Assembly (NCBI RefSeq): GCF_918797505.1 | Contig: NC_092799.1 | Span: forward strand, 13,416,295 to 13,480,294 | DNA: 64,000 nt | Reading direction: 5' to 3' | Origin: Bemisia tabaci | Taxonomy: Eukaryota; Arthropoda; Insecta; Hemiptera; Aleyrodidae | In this document: in pieces, positions 11,698 to 23,261 of the stretch | Layout of the letters: each line of letters opens with the position of its first letter | Position numbering within the stretch: the first letter of the stretch is position 1 | Notes under the pieces: model-generated | What the model saw: the letters and a program-made list of their open reading frames with translations, nothing else | Databases searched by the model: none | Told to the model about the DNA's origin: nothing | Translations under genes and position numbers: made by a program

Positions 11698-13267
11698 AAC
11701 AGCACGGACGACCCCTAAAATGCATTCCCAAGAGCCGAAACGCAGCGGGGGCCGGGGCCCAACAGGAGCGAAATCAGTCTAGACGCCGCGGGTTGTTGGG
11801 GAGATGACGGGGAGATGATAACAGATCCAGATCCAATTCTGCGCAGCCCTCCACACTGGCCATGGCTTCGATTCACAGCGGCCGGCATGAGTGATATATT
11901 GATCTCCTCCGAATGCCGGAATCCAGGGACCGGTTTCAATATTGATCGTGCCCTATGACTTGGCCGCGAGTGCTCTCTGGAGACTGGACCAGAAATCAGC
12001 CTCCAGCCATTTGTGAGCTTTCAAGGGAAAGTCCACAACACGCTGAACTTTCGTCAGTCATTGGAGTTTGTTTATGTCAGTTCCCGAGTCATTCTTGTCT
12101 ATTTGCTTTGGTAATGGGTACGTGATTTAATCCTCGGACGAACGATTGCAGTTGTCTTCAAAACATGGAGTACATCAATCACCAAAACAAACCACCAGAC
12201 ACCAGAGCGACGGGATGAATTTCTGTTTACACCCCCAAAAAAAAATGATGAATATTGTGGGTACCTAGATGGGCATCCCGAAATGCAGATAGCTTAAAAA
12301 AATTAATTGGTAAAATTTCGATTGGTTGTAGCGTTGTGAAGTTTCGTCAAAGTACATAATCATACCTGCTCCCTTACAATTAGTTATAAACAGATTTTGT
12401 GCATCAATGGAGAATTTGCATGGAAATTTTTTATTGCTTTATCTGAAAGTGCTTAAAGAGCTGATTTCACAGTACTGCTTATAATTTTTTTCTGATATGG
12501 GAAATAGTATAAAAATCGATTCAAAAGTGAGAAAATGCACCGCTTAGTGACGTCCTCTGGAGGCATTTCCCATACAGACACATGTATTTTAGCAGATTCG
12601 ATCATTTTGTCATATCTTCTGTAATAATTGTTCAATTCATGAACCAAGGGTATCCTCGTGTTCCTGTTCAGTCCACTCGGTAGTTTCCACTTAAACACGA
12701 AATTAATCAAATTTCAGACCCCTGCAAATTCTCTATTCGAAAAAAAGATCTTTTCGGCATAGACGATGCCGAGGGTGATAGCAAGCACCTTTGATGACAA
12801 TCGTCAGAAGTTAGCAACAAGCCCCAATGCAAAGCAAAGCCCCTGCTTGAAGTGTAGCCCCTCTCATCCAAAGCGGTCAAGAAAGACATTCCAAGTCCTC
12901 GAATAGAATCTCCACCGTGACCAGTGTCTCCTCTCTATCTATGGTGTCTTTGACGTCATCTTTGTCGAGCCCGGCCTTCTCAGAGCTCATTATCACTTCT
13001 TCAACTCGACGTAACAACCAAGAAATCCCGTTTCCAAGGCATTTTAAAGTGACCAGCTCGCCGCAAGAGCGATCCGGGGGGCTCTTTCACCTTGAAAACG
13101 TTCGGTTCAAAGGGCGGCGAAGGCTCGCGACGTAAGGAACGCGCGGTCGGCGAGCCTCCGTGGCGTGACCTCAGATTTGCGTGTCATCTCTTTCACTTTC
13201 AGTCCTTCGGACTGCACACCAGTACGGAATGTTGCGCTCTCCGAGCCGATCTCACAGTCTACCGCGC
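11698..13267. other. No gene recognised
   Basis: GC-richer to about 11960, then AT-rich. Several ORFs of 60-85 codons lack domains and splice context. Confidence 0.45.
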
Positions 13268-13308
13268 TGAGGAAAAACGTCGTATGCAGCACGGCAGAAC
13301 AGTGGTCA
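13268..13308. repeat. CTGCCGTGC MITE deletion remnant
   Basis: GAGGAAAAACGTCGTATG is joined directly to CAGCACGGCAG, so both ends survive and the core is lost. Confidence 0.5.
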
Positions 13309-13323
13309 CCACCGTGTCTCGTT

Positions 13324-13740
13324 CACTGAAAAAAAATTCTCGGCGTTTTTACCAGGGTCCGTTGGTACCTGTACCATCTCACTTTTTCTTACCAATTATT
13401 GGTAATTTTACCAAGACAGACTGGTAAGCTTACCTAAAAACCGGTATTTTTACTGTTTTTTTTTCAGGTAAGAATACCACTTTTATTGGAAAATCAATTC
13501 CCGGTAACTTTGCCATTTTATCTCGGTAATTCTACCATAGTCGATAAAAAATATTGGCGTTTTTACCGGGGTCCAGTAAAATTACCGAGAAAGTCAATAA
13601 TTTCACCGAGATTTCTCGGTAAAATTACCAATTCCATAAATGGTAATTTTACCAAGAAAAAACTGGGATCAAATAGAAGCCTGAATTCTTGGTAATTTTA
13701 CCCTTTTCTCAGTAAATACACCGAGATTTTTTTTTCAGTG
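13324..13740. mobile_element. Palindromic element, CACTGAAAAAAAA ends, GGTAA/TTACC-rich interior
   Basis: 417 bp with inverse ends CACTGAAAAAAAATTCTCGG and CCGAGATTTTTTTTTCAGTG and TT on both flanks. The interior is built of many GGTAA and TTACC words, often as GGTAATTTTACC. An inverted relative of nearly equal length lies at 43920-44333. Confidence 0.8.
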
Positions 13741-15377
13741 TTCCCTGCGGGATTGTCCATCCATTCGCAACAGCCGTCGGCCATCACTTCTTTGCCAGAC
13801 GTGGCCATCTTTTCGAAAAATATCTGATGATCAACTTGAATAGTTCTCAGAATTCGGGAGGTTGACGTGATGCAGTTCACGCTAGATCGGTATCCAAGAA
13901 GATGACAGGTGACGATGTCATCAATCAATACGTCGTAGCTGTGTCAGGGCGAATCTATAGCGGGAGTCGGTATTATTGTCATTATTTTTTCCACTGGGCA
14001 CTTGTGTATTTTTTTTCTTTTCTATTTTCTTCTTTCTCCGTTACCAATTCTTGTCCTCGGTATTCATTTTTTCATCAAAATTTCTCACTAAATTTCTATA
14101 AAACTAGGTGATTTTTCCATACATACACATACAATTCTTACCCCACTACTTGACACCTCAGAATTTTATGTTCAGACTCACTCCAGTTGCCTTACAGCAA
14201 TTCGGTACTTTGGAGCCCAATAAGTCCAATATACTGCTACTACTACCAAATATTCACTTTCCTCGTCATATTTGAATTAATTTTATTTGATTATTTCATT
14301 TTTTTTATTTTTATCACTATTGCCGATAATTTACGGAGGCCGTACTAACGTAACCTCACGATCCATCTTCTGGCGAAGCAATCATTTGGCCATGTGAGAA
14401 TTTCTATCGCCTGGATTTGGCATTGTAGATAAGCTATATTAAAGCGTTAATCTCACTTCTTCGCGTCTGCGTGTTATCCAAGTTATGATACACATCACAT
14501 AATTACAATGATACCACTATTCGACCACGTGGGAGCCCGTATTGCCTATTTTAATAGTTGAAGGCGAACTGAAGAGGCGTCTGGTAAGAAACTATTTTTA
14601 GTGCGTACTTCGAAAAAGCGTGCCATTTCACGATGATATCTTAATTCGACCACGGGGGAGCTCGTCTTGCGTACACCAAAAATTGCAGGCGCGCTGTTAG
14701 TGCGCTAGAATCTCTTATCTAGAAATTAAATAAGTAATGTCATTGATTAATTTGGATCGTTCAAATTTGAAACCAAAGATTTTCAAGCTAGAATGAAGAT
14801 GCAATTAGACGGATGGATCCTCTTCCTAGCATCGTAACCTTATTAGAATAAAGCGAGACTTTTTCTCTCGTTCAGAGATTCTCGCTTACACAACTTTCCA
14901 TTTTTTTTATTTTTTTTTATTTTTTTTTTTTTGTAAAAAAAAACAAATTTAACCTTGTTTAGCATACTGTCTTCGCTTTTCCAACACATCCGCTGGGATA
15001 TTTATGCAGATTACGCAAGAGGAATTTGCTATTTATTCAAACCCCTCGAACAGAGGAGATTCTCCGTTTCCCATGTATCTTTAGGTTTCTACTAATAATA
15101 ACTGACGGGAAAGTCTTGCGGCTTGCATATACGAAGATTTTTTACACTGAAAAAGGATGAAAGATCTACGTTTAATATTCTAATAATTGAGCTAAAAACC
15201 TAGCGTCGACCTGCGATGCCGAAATAAATTGATGTTGCAACATCTGCTGCCCGTGCGATCCTGACAATCATCGTGACACGGCTAGGCAGCAATTCACACA
15301 TGACCTTAGAAACTCCAAAACAAAGTTGAATTTTAACTTTCTCCGCCGATCGATGAATTTGCAATCGATCGCGATCG
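13741..15377. other. No gene recognised; contains two satellite-like units
   Basis: AT-rich. Two related segments at about 14505-14570 and 14625-14695 (ATTCGACCACG then GGGAGC) lie 125 bp apart and match, in reverse complement, a repeat at 47197-47440. A poly-T/poly-A tract lies near 14900-14945. Confidence 0.5.
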
Positions 15378-15385
15378 CTTCGACC

Positions 15386-15549
15386 CAGTGGCGTGGCGTG
15401 CTTTAAAATATATCGATTGATCTGTCATTTAAACCCATGGAAAAAGATCGATATACAAGGTGTTCGCAGCGGACACCTTAATAATCGATTTTTTACCATA
15501 TCTTCAAATGGGAAATTATCGATAATCGATCATTCACGCCACGCCACTG
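15386..15549. mobile_element. hAT-type MITE, CAGTGGCG ends
   Basis: 164 bp. The ends CAGTGGCGTGGCG are inverse, and the perfect 8-bp duplication CTTCGACC lies at 15378-15385 and 15550-15557. The interior has TTTAAACCCATGG and several ATCGAT words. This is the best-dated member of its family. Confidence 0.88.
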
Positions 15550-15866
15550 CTTCGACCGTTCTCTCAGTGCGAGATGCGTGGAACACGAGTATAAGATATT
15601 TCATACACCAAATTCTAATGGGCCATTCGATCACTAGACAGGTAGAAAATGTTGTACTACAGCAGGTGTTTTGGATTTGGTGTGTTATTTGCGGTTTTGG
15701 GTTACGTAACGCTGGCACTGACCCGCCCCCGCCCCTCCTTGTAAAGCACCGTAACGTAGGCTCCCACCCCCCCCCCCCCGAGCGTTACGTAATTTATGCA
15801 CACTTCTTTGGTGAGGGTAAAGAATGCTTACTTTCTTAACCGTGCGTTAAAGTCTCCGAAGTATGG

Positions 15867-16031
15867 CAGCGCTCTATATTGACGATCCGGCAACACTGTT
15901 TTTCCTCCATTTAAGTCCATTGAAAATATCGATTATAGGTGAGGCACGCTGCCTTATTTCCAAGGATCGATTTTTTCCCATACTTTTAAATGGAGGAAAA
16001 CAGTGTTGCCGATTTTCAAGAATCGCCACTG
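15867..16031. mobile_element. hAT-type MITE, CAGTGGCG family
   Basis: The right end CAGTGTTGCCGATTTTCAAG to ATCGCCACTG is intact; the left end is diverged. Same interior plan (CATTTAAGTCCATTG, ATCGAT). No clean duplication. Confidence 0.65.
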
Positions 16032-16099
16032 TGTCCTTCGGTGCCGATTTTTCAATGGTGCAGGGGATCGACAACCCGAGCGTCGATAAGGAGACGCCG

Positions 16100-16332
16100 C
16101 ACAGTGGATCGAGTCGATAGAAGAGGTCGGACAAAATTTGGAAACTTTAAACGCTCATAACTCCGTTTATACAAAACTTTGCGGTTCTAAAAGTGGTTCC
16201 ATCGGTTTTCTCATGAAATTTTCTACGGGGAACACCCCTTGAAAGTTAAAATGTGCCGAAATAAACATCAAAACTCGCAGTTTTAGTCCGAAATTTCATG
16301 TCCGACCTCTCAAATTGACTCAATCCACTGTG
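16100..16332. mobile_element. Transib-type MITE, CACAGTG heptamer ends
   Basis: Both ends begin CACAGTG, with inverse arms over much of the element. The flanks are CGCCG on the left and CGGCG on the right (4/5 match, both CGNCG). No ORF. Confidence 0.75.
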
Positions 16333-16964
16333 CGGCGGGGCCGAAACCGCGGACGAACGGAGTGAAGAACACTTCGATGACGTAGATGAAGAGGAATGGA
16401 AACTTATGCGCGCTACCAAAGAGGCAACCCTGCTAATGTATTCGCTCCCTATCTATGCATGGAGAGTTTGAATGAATATATAGAGATGCACTCTCACCAT
16501 AAGTGGACAGTCTCTTCCATTCCGAGCTTGACAGTTCGTTTCAGAGAAAATAAATGGCACAATCATGTTTCTCGCAAAGTTTTAAGCAAGAAAAGTTCTC
16601 AATCCGCTAGTCCCCGGAGCTCCATTCTCAAAGCAATGACAACAGAGACGGATTCAGCAAGTTGACAACAACGCTTTCTCTCCATTTGAACCTGCGGGCC
16701 GATTATTGAAATGGATAGACAAAGCTATAGACAAAGAAGACAGTAGGAATTTGGAGGGATCCTATTGATGGAAGCGGGTGGTTGCAATGGACAAAGGCCG
16801 TGTTTATACAGCATTTGACTCTTGATCGCGACGCGATTGCGCTCATTTGATCCGAGACTGCGACTTGACGGGGATTTGATGCGTGTGTTTATACAGGGTT
16901 AAACTCCCTCGCGACTCAATTTTAATTTATCAACAATACTGTTGGGTCATGGTGGCAGTGCATC

Positions 16965-17102
16965 ATGTCTTCATCCGACGAAGAAGACGTGCTTTTGCTA
17001 TGGGCGGTGAATAAGCATCGTCGTTTTCGTCGTTATAGTGAACACCCTTTCAATACAGAAAATATTAAAAAAAGTCAGTATTTAAGTTTTTTGTTAGCAT
17101 AA
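16965..17102 (+). pseudogene. HARBI1-like Harbinger transposase, N-terminal fragment
   Basis: A 45-codon ORF begins MSSSDEEDVLLLWAVNKHRR and continues FRRYSEHPFN. An acidic start, a leucine run, an arginine cluster and the RRYxxHPxN block are the usual N-terminus of HARBI1/PIF transposases. Everything after about residue 38, including the catalytic DDE domain, is missing. The last residues come from DNA that is antisense to the adjoining MADF fragment. No activity is expected. Confidence 0.62.
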
Positions 17103-17182
17103 AATGCATTCCGTGGGTTCCAGAGGCATGGCCGAGCCTCCACCAGTTCCATAAGCTTCAGGGCTTCCTCTTCAGAAGTCAT
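17075..17182 (-). pseudogene. MADF-domain protein of Harbinger element, N-terminal fragment
   Basis: A minus-strand ORF of 35 codons reads MTSEEEALKLMELVEARPCL and then WNPRNAFYANKK. LMELVxARPCLWNP is the start of a MADF (Myb/SANT-like) domain. PIF/Harbinger elements commonly encode such a DNA-binding partner beside the transposase. Only helix 1 and the Trp region survive; the rest was lost in the deletion that joined it tail-to-tail with the transposase fragment. Confidence 0.65.
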
Positions 17183-17652
17183 TATATTAGCCAACCTCTA
17201 AAAATCTTTTTTATTTTATTAATAAACCACCTTTTTTAAAAAAGATGAAATAGTTTTCGTCCGTTCACTGCACCAATCAAGACAAGACTGATCAAGAGTC
17301 GAGTCGGAGTCTAGAGCACAGAGTCTCGTCACAGACCGCGACGCGACTGAGATTTGATCGTCAAATCTCAATCGCGTCCGAGTCGCGACATGTATAAACA
17401 TTCTCATTCAACTCCATGTGTTGTGCCGAGTCACAGTCTAGTCGCAATCGCGTCGCGATCAAGAGTTTAATGCTGTATAAACACGGCCAAAGGAGTAAAG
17501 GAATAGACTAACTAGCGGCAACCCACGAGAGACCCATCATTCACCTCCTCAGTCTATAGGAGCCACCCATTTTATCCAATAGTATCGCTCCCTACTCCCT
17601 ATGTCTCCTTTGTCTATAGCTCTGTCTATCCATTTCAATAATCGGCTCGCTG

Positions 17653-18016
17653 TGTTGAATAGTCGATTCGTATCGGAACACCTGGCACCTCCGAGAATCG
17701 ATACATTTCCACAGGTTTGAAAGGCGAGAAAAGAAACTTTGCAACGATGACTCTCAAGTGCAACGTGCGTGCTTTAAGTTGAGTCGTCTGAAGGCATGAC
17801 CTCGCTCAACTTCCGACACTTCGACTGGTTTTGCATCTTTCGCGAGCAACCCCCCTCCCCCTCTCGCCACCACCTTCCGTTTACAGGGTAGCCAGGCTGC
17901 GTGATGAAATTCAAGTGTGAAACATTGAATTATACGGAGAAAAAAGCTGATTTTAACATGATCTGACAACCCCGTTGCAAGTTCCTCACGAGCCCCTCGC
18001 TCGGCCGTCTAGCGGA
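17653..18016. other. Mostly unassigned; CAGTGGCG-family fragment at its left edge
   Basis: TTGAATAGTCGATTCGTATC to TTTCCACAGGTTTGAAAGGC (about 17653-17728) resembles the interior of the CAGTGGCG family. The rest is unassigned. Confidence 0.4.
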
Positions 18017-18269
18017 CTGCGTTGCTAAGTAAAAACGCCGTAAAAGCCTTCGAATGTTGCCAAATCTCTTCTCAGAAAATATTAATTTATGAAGAAAGTT
18101 ATGAAAATTTTCCCTTGAAAATTTCAGACTTTTCAGATCAAATAACGAACAAAACCCTGTGAGAAATCGGGAGAGAATAATTAAAAAATTTTCCTGATAA
18201 TTCGTGATTTGTCGAATGACATTTGGCGACGCTTAATGGCTCATACGACGTTTTTACCCAGGACGGCAG
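18017..18269. mobile_element. CTGCCGTGC MITE
   Basis: Ends CTGCGTTGCTAAGTAAAAAC and ACCCAGGACGGCAG, with CGGA on both flanks. Full length, 253 bp. Confidence 0.75.
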
Positions 18270-18530
18270 CGGACGCTTTGCAACTACGTCTGTGGCCCGG
18301 CGGCCTCAAGACTCAAGAGCGAAAATGTTCCTTTTATTTTGCATATAATTACACACGCTGTATTTACATTGATTCGACGACTCGACAAATAGACTCTAAG
18401 TACGATAATAAATATCTGGTCGGACATGATGGCGAGGCAGAAGTATGCTGAGAAAATGAGTGCGGACGATCCTTGCCCGACATGCTGCAGGGTGCAATAC
18501 AGAGGCATGCATTCATGCTTTGCCCCCGTC

Positions 18531-18783
18531 CTGCCGTGCTATGGAAAAACGCCGTATGAACATTCGAGAGTTGTCAAATTTCCCCGGATAAAATATGTAT
18601 TTTTGAGGAGAGTTGTGCATATTTTTCCTTGAAATTTTCGGATATTTTAGATTGAATCGTGAACAAAATTTACTGAAAAACTTGAGGGAAAATATTCACA
18701 ATTTTCTCCGAAAATTCTGTTTTTCTTGAAGGAAATATGGCAACGTCTGAGGGCTCATACGTCCTTTTTCCTTAGCACAGCAG
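18531..18783. mobile_element. CTGCCGTGC MITE
   Basis: Ends CTGCCGTGCTATGGAAAAAC and TTCCTTAGCACAGCAG, 253 bp. Confidence 0.8.
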
Positions 18784-19000
18784 CGTAGCCCCGTCGCTTC
18801 GCGTGCATTTAGTGTCAGTCGCATGCACAACCATCAACACCTCGCCAGACTTCCCGCGCTGCTTCCAAGATTGCTGACAATGAGATCTCACTAGAGTATC
18901 TATAAAGGGAGAGTATTGCCATTTCTTTGCTGTTCTCTAATTGGTTCTCCCGTTTTAGGCTTTCGTGAGGCTGTAACTTCCATTTGTAAAGAAACCTAAT

Positions 19001-19262
19001 CAGCGGGCTGATTGTTGAAATTGATAGACAAAGCTATGGACAAAGAAGATCTAGGGAGTATGGAGCGATCCTGATGGTTGAAGCAGGTGGTTGCCATAGA
19101 CTGAAGGGGAAAATAATGGACTAACTACAGGGTCTCTCGTAGGTTGCTGTTGTTAGTCGATTACCTCCCTCTTTTGCGACCACCTGCTTTCACCAATAGA
19201 ATCGCTCCATACTCATAATGTCTTCTTTGTCTATCGCTTTGTCTATCGAATACAATAGCCAG
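19001..19262. mobile_element. hAT-like MITE, CAGCGGGCTGATT family
   Basis: It begins CAGCGGGCTGATTGTTGAAA and contains paired ATAGACAAAG/CTTTGTCTAT arms. It abuts the next copy head to tail. Confidence 0.7.
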
Positions 19263-19263
19263 A

Positions 19264-19545
19264 AGCGGGCTGCCTGTTCATATTTGTGGACAAAGCGATA
19301 GACAAAGGAGACAGAAAGGGTATGAAGGGATCCTATTGGTGGAACTGGGTGGTTGCAATGGACAAAGGAGGTAGATATGAGACTAACTAACGACAACCCA
19401 GGAGAGACCCTCTAGTGAGTCCATCATTTTCTCCCTTAGTCTGTAAGAACCCCCCCCCCATTTTAACCAATAGCAACAATCCATACTCATTATGTCTTCT
19501 TTGTCTATCGCTTTGTCTATCAATTTCAACAATCAGCCCACAGTG
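19264..19545. mobile_element. hAT-like MITE, CAGCGGGCTGATT family
   Basis: The right end AACAATCAGCCCACAGTG is intact. The left end runs directly into the previous copy. Contains a C9 run near 19450. Confidence 0.7.
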
Positions 19546-19952
19546 ACAACATATTTTGGAGACCCCACACTGATAATCTAGGCAATGTAATCTAGAAGGG
19601 ACTTCTAGCGGGGGAGTAGAAGGGCACCGGATTAAAGGGGGTCTATAGGGGGCACTGAAAAACACTCCGTCAAGGGGAGTATGTGCGGTTCGGGGGAGTT
19701 CCCTAGCCTCAAAGCGGGACTCAAGGGGGCTCTACCAGAAATTTTGAAAAATTGAGTAGTCTCATGAGCATTTATGAGCTGTTTTTACCAACAACTTTGT
19801 TCAGGACTTATTTGAGCAGATGTTGGTTAAAATTTTTTAATCATTTCTTGAATTCTGTTGCGATATTGTTTGTTTACATTGAGACAATAAGAGCTGCATG
19901 CAAGGTTGCCAGGTTGTACTCATAAATGTATATATTTTATATGGATTATAAT

Positions 19953-20350
19953 GGGGAATAGTGCTGATTTTAGCACAATTTGGCAACAATGGCCTCATGA
20001 AAGCCTAAAAAATCGCAGACCTAGGCGAGAGCGGAAGTTTTTTTCATACTAATAGGATCAAAATGGAAATACTCTCCTCATGAAGGTAGTCTTCGCTTGT
20101 ATACTACAAAGAAATCAAGCGTTTGTTTGATTTTTTGATAAAACACTAATCAGCAGATCATACTTGGTCATCGACTTGACTCACAATCAGCGCAAGATCA
20201 AGTGGGGGAAGTTTAGCGAAAGGAAACCAACTTTTATGGAAGATAAAAAATGTATTTTTTTAAGTAAAGCAAATTATCATTCTCTATTATTGATTGATCA
20301 ATTTCGTGATGATAATTTTTGAAAGTGATGGATTGCATGCAACCACCGAG
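19953..20350. repeat. 398-bp segment repeated at 22862-23261
   Basis: From GGGGAATAGTGCTGATTTTA to CATGCAACCACCGAG it matches 22862-23261 with about 15 differences. No inverted ends or ORF. Confidence 0.8.
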
Positions 20351-21067
20351 TAATTGATACCCAATCCACCGTACTTGAATGCATTGTGTGTATGTATAGT
20401 GTAAGTTCATGGGTGATGTTCATTCGGCTGCAAACAAAAAAAACAAAAGCAAACGGTCGAAATGAGCTGCCAAAAAAAGGGGAAAATGTAGGTCTAATTG
20501 TTAAGAAAGAAAGAACAAAAATTGGTGCCTTGATTTTGAAGCCATATTAAAAACTGCGGGAAGATTAAGCAGTGCATGTAGGTACACACAAAAGCAAAAA
20601 CCCTCGTACAATCAAACATATCAATAATCAGAGGGAGGTTAACTTTGAAGAGAAATGTACCGTATGTTTTGGTGAAAATATGTGTCGATGAATCTGCTTA
20701 TTTAAAAAATACTACCTCCAGTCAAAATTTACCTTATAAAACAAAAGCACACGCCAAATCATTTTCTGTATAATTTGTAAATTACTTAATTTATTTTTAA
20801 ACTCATAGTAAAATAATACATTCATTTGGAAGGCAAATTAGAATTTTTATAATGGAGCTCTGGCATGTGTCAGGAATTTGCAATTTAAGTACTGAGTCTC
20901 TGTAAAATTTCGTGAGAAATACGATGGTGCCACTAGTTTTCTCTGAAACAAACTTCAAAGCTCAAAGAAAGCTCTTAAAGTTGAGGCCGTGGTGGCGGAT
21001 ATATCTTAAGAGTACACCGGTAAATCGATTTATAGAGATGGAGCTGAACTCCCTACAGGAAACAGGG
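20351..21067. other. No gene recognised
   Basis: AT-rich; one short ORF without any recognisable feature. Confidence 0.45.
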
Positions 21068-21233
21068 CAGTGGCGTCTCGTGCTTCGATATGTATCGATA
21101 TTTCACCATTTGACGCTATGGTAAAGAATCGATTATTAAGGCGTTCGTTGCGAACACCCTGTTTATCGATCCTTTTCCACAGGTTTAAAAGGCACATCAA
21201 TCGATATATATCGCAAAGCACGCTACGCCACTA
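21068..21233. mobile_element. hAT-type MITE, CAGTGGCG family
   Basis: CAGTGGCGTCTCGTGCTTCG at the left and CGCTACGCCACTA at the right. Flanks AAACAGGG and GTACAGGG match 6 of 8. Interior ATCGAT words as in 15386. Confidence 0.72.
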
Positions 21234-21754
21234 GTACAGGGAGGAGCAAGTTGGAGGGATTCTCGGTGGGCGAGGTTTTGGAGAGATTATCCATCATGCT
21301 TCAACTTCAACTGCGAAACTGAGTTTTCCGGACGTCAGCCAAGTATGGTCACGGTTCAGTTCACGGATGGAAGACGTAAGCGCTTGCTGAAAGACTTGGG
21401 CTCGGACCGTGCCAAAGTTTCAAAACAACAGGATGTGAAGGGGGACCAGGAGAGTACGAGAGAGATAGAAAAAAAAAGAGAGGAGGGATCGGATCTTTGT
21501 GCATGCATGATACGTGTGAATGAGATCCGAAAAAGGAAAGAGAGCGAAGGAAAAAGAGACAGAGATGCGAGGATACGATGATACCGTTGGCCACTCCACT
21601 TTGAAATAGGAGTCATACACGGTTAAACCATCTAATTAATAGTCTTGTCTTTGTGCCTCATCTTTGAGCACCTGCAACACCTCAACAACGGCCTCCCGCC
21701 CTTCGGCCCTGCTCCCCGCCTACGAATTACACCATTTTTTCGCGAGTGTCCCTT

Positions 21755-22117
21755 AAATTGAACGTATTTATGCTCAATGGAACTATGAGGGAATAAAGAT
21801 GGGGTATGCTCGTTAGTTGAGGGCCATAAGAATGAATGAGGATTTTAAAGCGCCAGTGACGTCAGCGGCATTGAAGCCTTTCTCGTCGTCGTTCTCGCTC
21901 GTCTTTAACTCATGAGCCCTGTCCACAACGCTCTTGTCACACGTTCACGACTCACGAGTTAGCGCTCAGTTCCTTTTGATTTAATGTCAAAACCCGCTTT
22001 TCCATTTTCTCAAAAGGAACTATATCTGCTTTTGCATTGTCTCTCATGCAGCTTGCACGAGCACACCCCATCTTTCCACTCCCACATAGTTCCATTTAGC
22101 ATAAATTCGTCCAATTG
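21755..22117. mobile_element. TTGGACGTAT-family MITE, long copy
   Basis: Inverse ends AATTGAACGTATTTATGC and GCATAAATTCGTCCAATT surround a GC-richer interior with a TGACGTCA word. Related to 8904, 40960 and 50936. Confidence 0.55.
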
Positions 22118-22404
22118 AACGCGTTTATTCCGAAAAAATTCAGGTTACCTACAGTTTCCACTACACATGGTGTCACAGGTATCCAAATCCCTGCAACTTG
22201 CCCTTTTTTTCAAACTTCTAAATTTTCTTCAATATTCCTCTAACTCATCTCAGATGGCTGGATTTGTTCATTTTCTGTATTTCTCAGTCCAATCTCCCAG
22301 TCATCTCGTATAATGTCCCATTATTCTAATTACCAGACTTGCAGCTGATACCTACATAGATTATAGCCAGCCAATAGCGTGTAGACTTGTTGTCTCACCA
22401 CCTG

Positions 22405-22427
22405 TGACGTCAGCAAGTCTATAAAAG
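22405..22427 (+). promoter_or_regulatory. TGACGTCA plus TATAAAAG, core-promoter-like
   Basis: A CRE-type palindrome at 22405-22412 is followed by TATAAAAG at 22420-22427. No ORF follows. It could be the promoter of a decayed LTR or of a non-coding transcript. Confidence 0.28.
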
Positions 22428-22574
22428 CTCATGCTGCCTAAAATTCGAGGTCTGTCTCTCTACATCTACCTCTCCGGGTCACCTCTTAACAACTCTTACT
22501 CAGACCCATACATACACTGTGTGAATTGTAAAATTGTGATTCATTCTAAGTTTTTTTGAATATAATTCGTTCGT

Positions 22575-22845
22575 GCACCAATATCAAATATCTTCAATTC
22601 TTTATTGCTCTCCCACAAACTCTCAGCTATTTTTTTTTAATCTCACCTTAGTGCATCGACTTTCATTCTGATATGGTGCCACAACTCAATTTCTGACATA
22701 GTGCCTTCGACCTAATGCTAAGTCTAACGAACGGTTATTTCCAACTCTCATTTATGACATGGTGCCTCAATCTCATTTACGACACATGGATTTACTTGTA
22801 TAGTATATTATAATATATAATATATTGTAATTATAAGTGCAATTA
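22575..22845. repeat. 271-bp direct repeat A, first copy
   Basis: Identical in length and, as read, in all but about one base to 23261-23531. The two copies bracket 22862-23261. Confidence 0.85.
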
Positions 22846-22861
22846 TATAAGAAGCCCGAAG

Positions 22862-23261
22862 GGGGAATAGTGCTGATTTTAGCACAATTCGGCAACAATG
22901 GCCTCGTGAAAGCCTAAAAAACCGCAGACCTATAGGCGAGAGCGGAAGTTTTTTTCATACTAATAGGATCAAAATGGAAATACTCTCCGCATAAAGGTAG
23001 TCTTCACTTGTATACTACAAAGGAATCAAGCGTTTGTTTGATTTTTTTATAAGACACTGATCAGCAGATCATACTTGGTCATCTACTTCAGTCACAATCA
23101 GCGCAAAATCAAGTGGGGGAAGTTTAGCGAAAGGAAACCAACTTTCATGGAAGATAAAAAATGTATTTTTTTAAGTAAAGCAAATTAGCATTTTCTATTA
23201 TTGATTGATCAATTTCGTGATGATAATTTTTGAAAGTGATGGATTGCATGCAACCACCGAG
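22862..23261. repeat. 400-bp segment B, second copy of 19953-20350
   Basis: It lies between the two 271-bp repeats. About 4% different from the copy at 19953. Confidence 0.8.

Larger units (their letters stand above)
16796..17488 (+). mobile_element. PIF/Harbinger element, internally deleted, nested in a hAT-like MITE
   Basis: About 45-bp inverted ends begin GGCCGTGTTTATACAGCA and are flanked by a 3-bp AAA duplication (16793-16795 and 17489-17491), as expected for PIF/Harbinger. Both protein genes of this superfamily are represented inside by their 5' ends only (see 16965 and 17075). A second inverted block rich in GTCGCGA/TCGCGAC precedes the right end. The element is inserted in the outer element at 16692-17652. 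It is non-autonomous. Confidence 0.75.
16692..17652. mobile_element. hAT-like MITE, GCGGGCTGATT ends, carrying a nested Harbinger element
   Basis: The outer halves match the elements at 19001, 19264 and 59324 (ATAGACAAAG, GGATCCTATTGATGGAAG, CTTTGTCTAT). The nested element occupies 16796-17488. Confidence 0.7.

Noticed and set aside
11236..11807. Plus-strand ORFs of 85 and 187 codons
   Set aside because: They are antisense to the LINE reverse-transcriptase fragment and MITE ends; the minus strand carries the recognisable protein.
15393..15839. 148-codon plus-strand ORF
   Set aside because: The first third is the CAGTGGCG MITE and the rest runs through a C-rich low-complexity stretch.
22380..22845. 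LTR of a retrotransposon
   Set aside because: TATAAAAG and direct repeats suggest it, but no TG...CA ends, primer-binding site, polypurine tract or gag/pol remnant could be placed; kept only as a hypothesis for the A-B-A structure.
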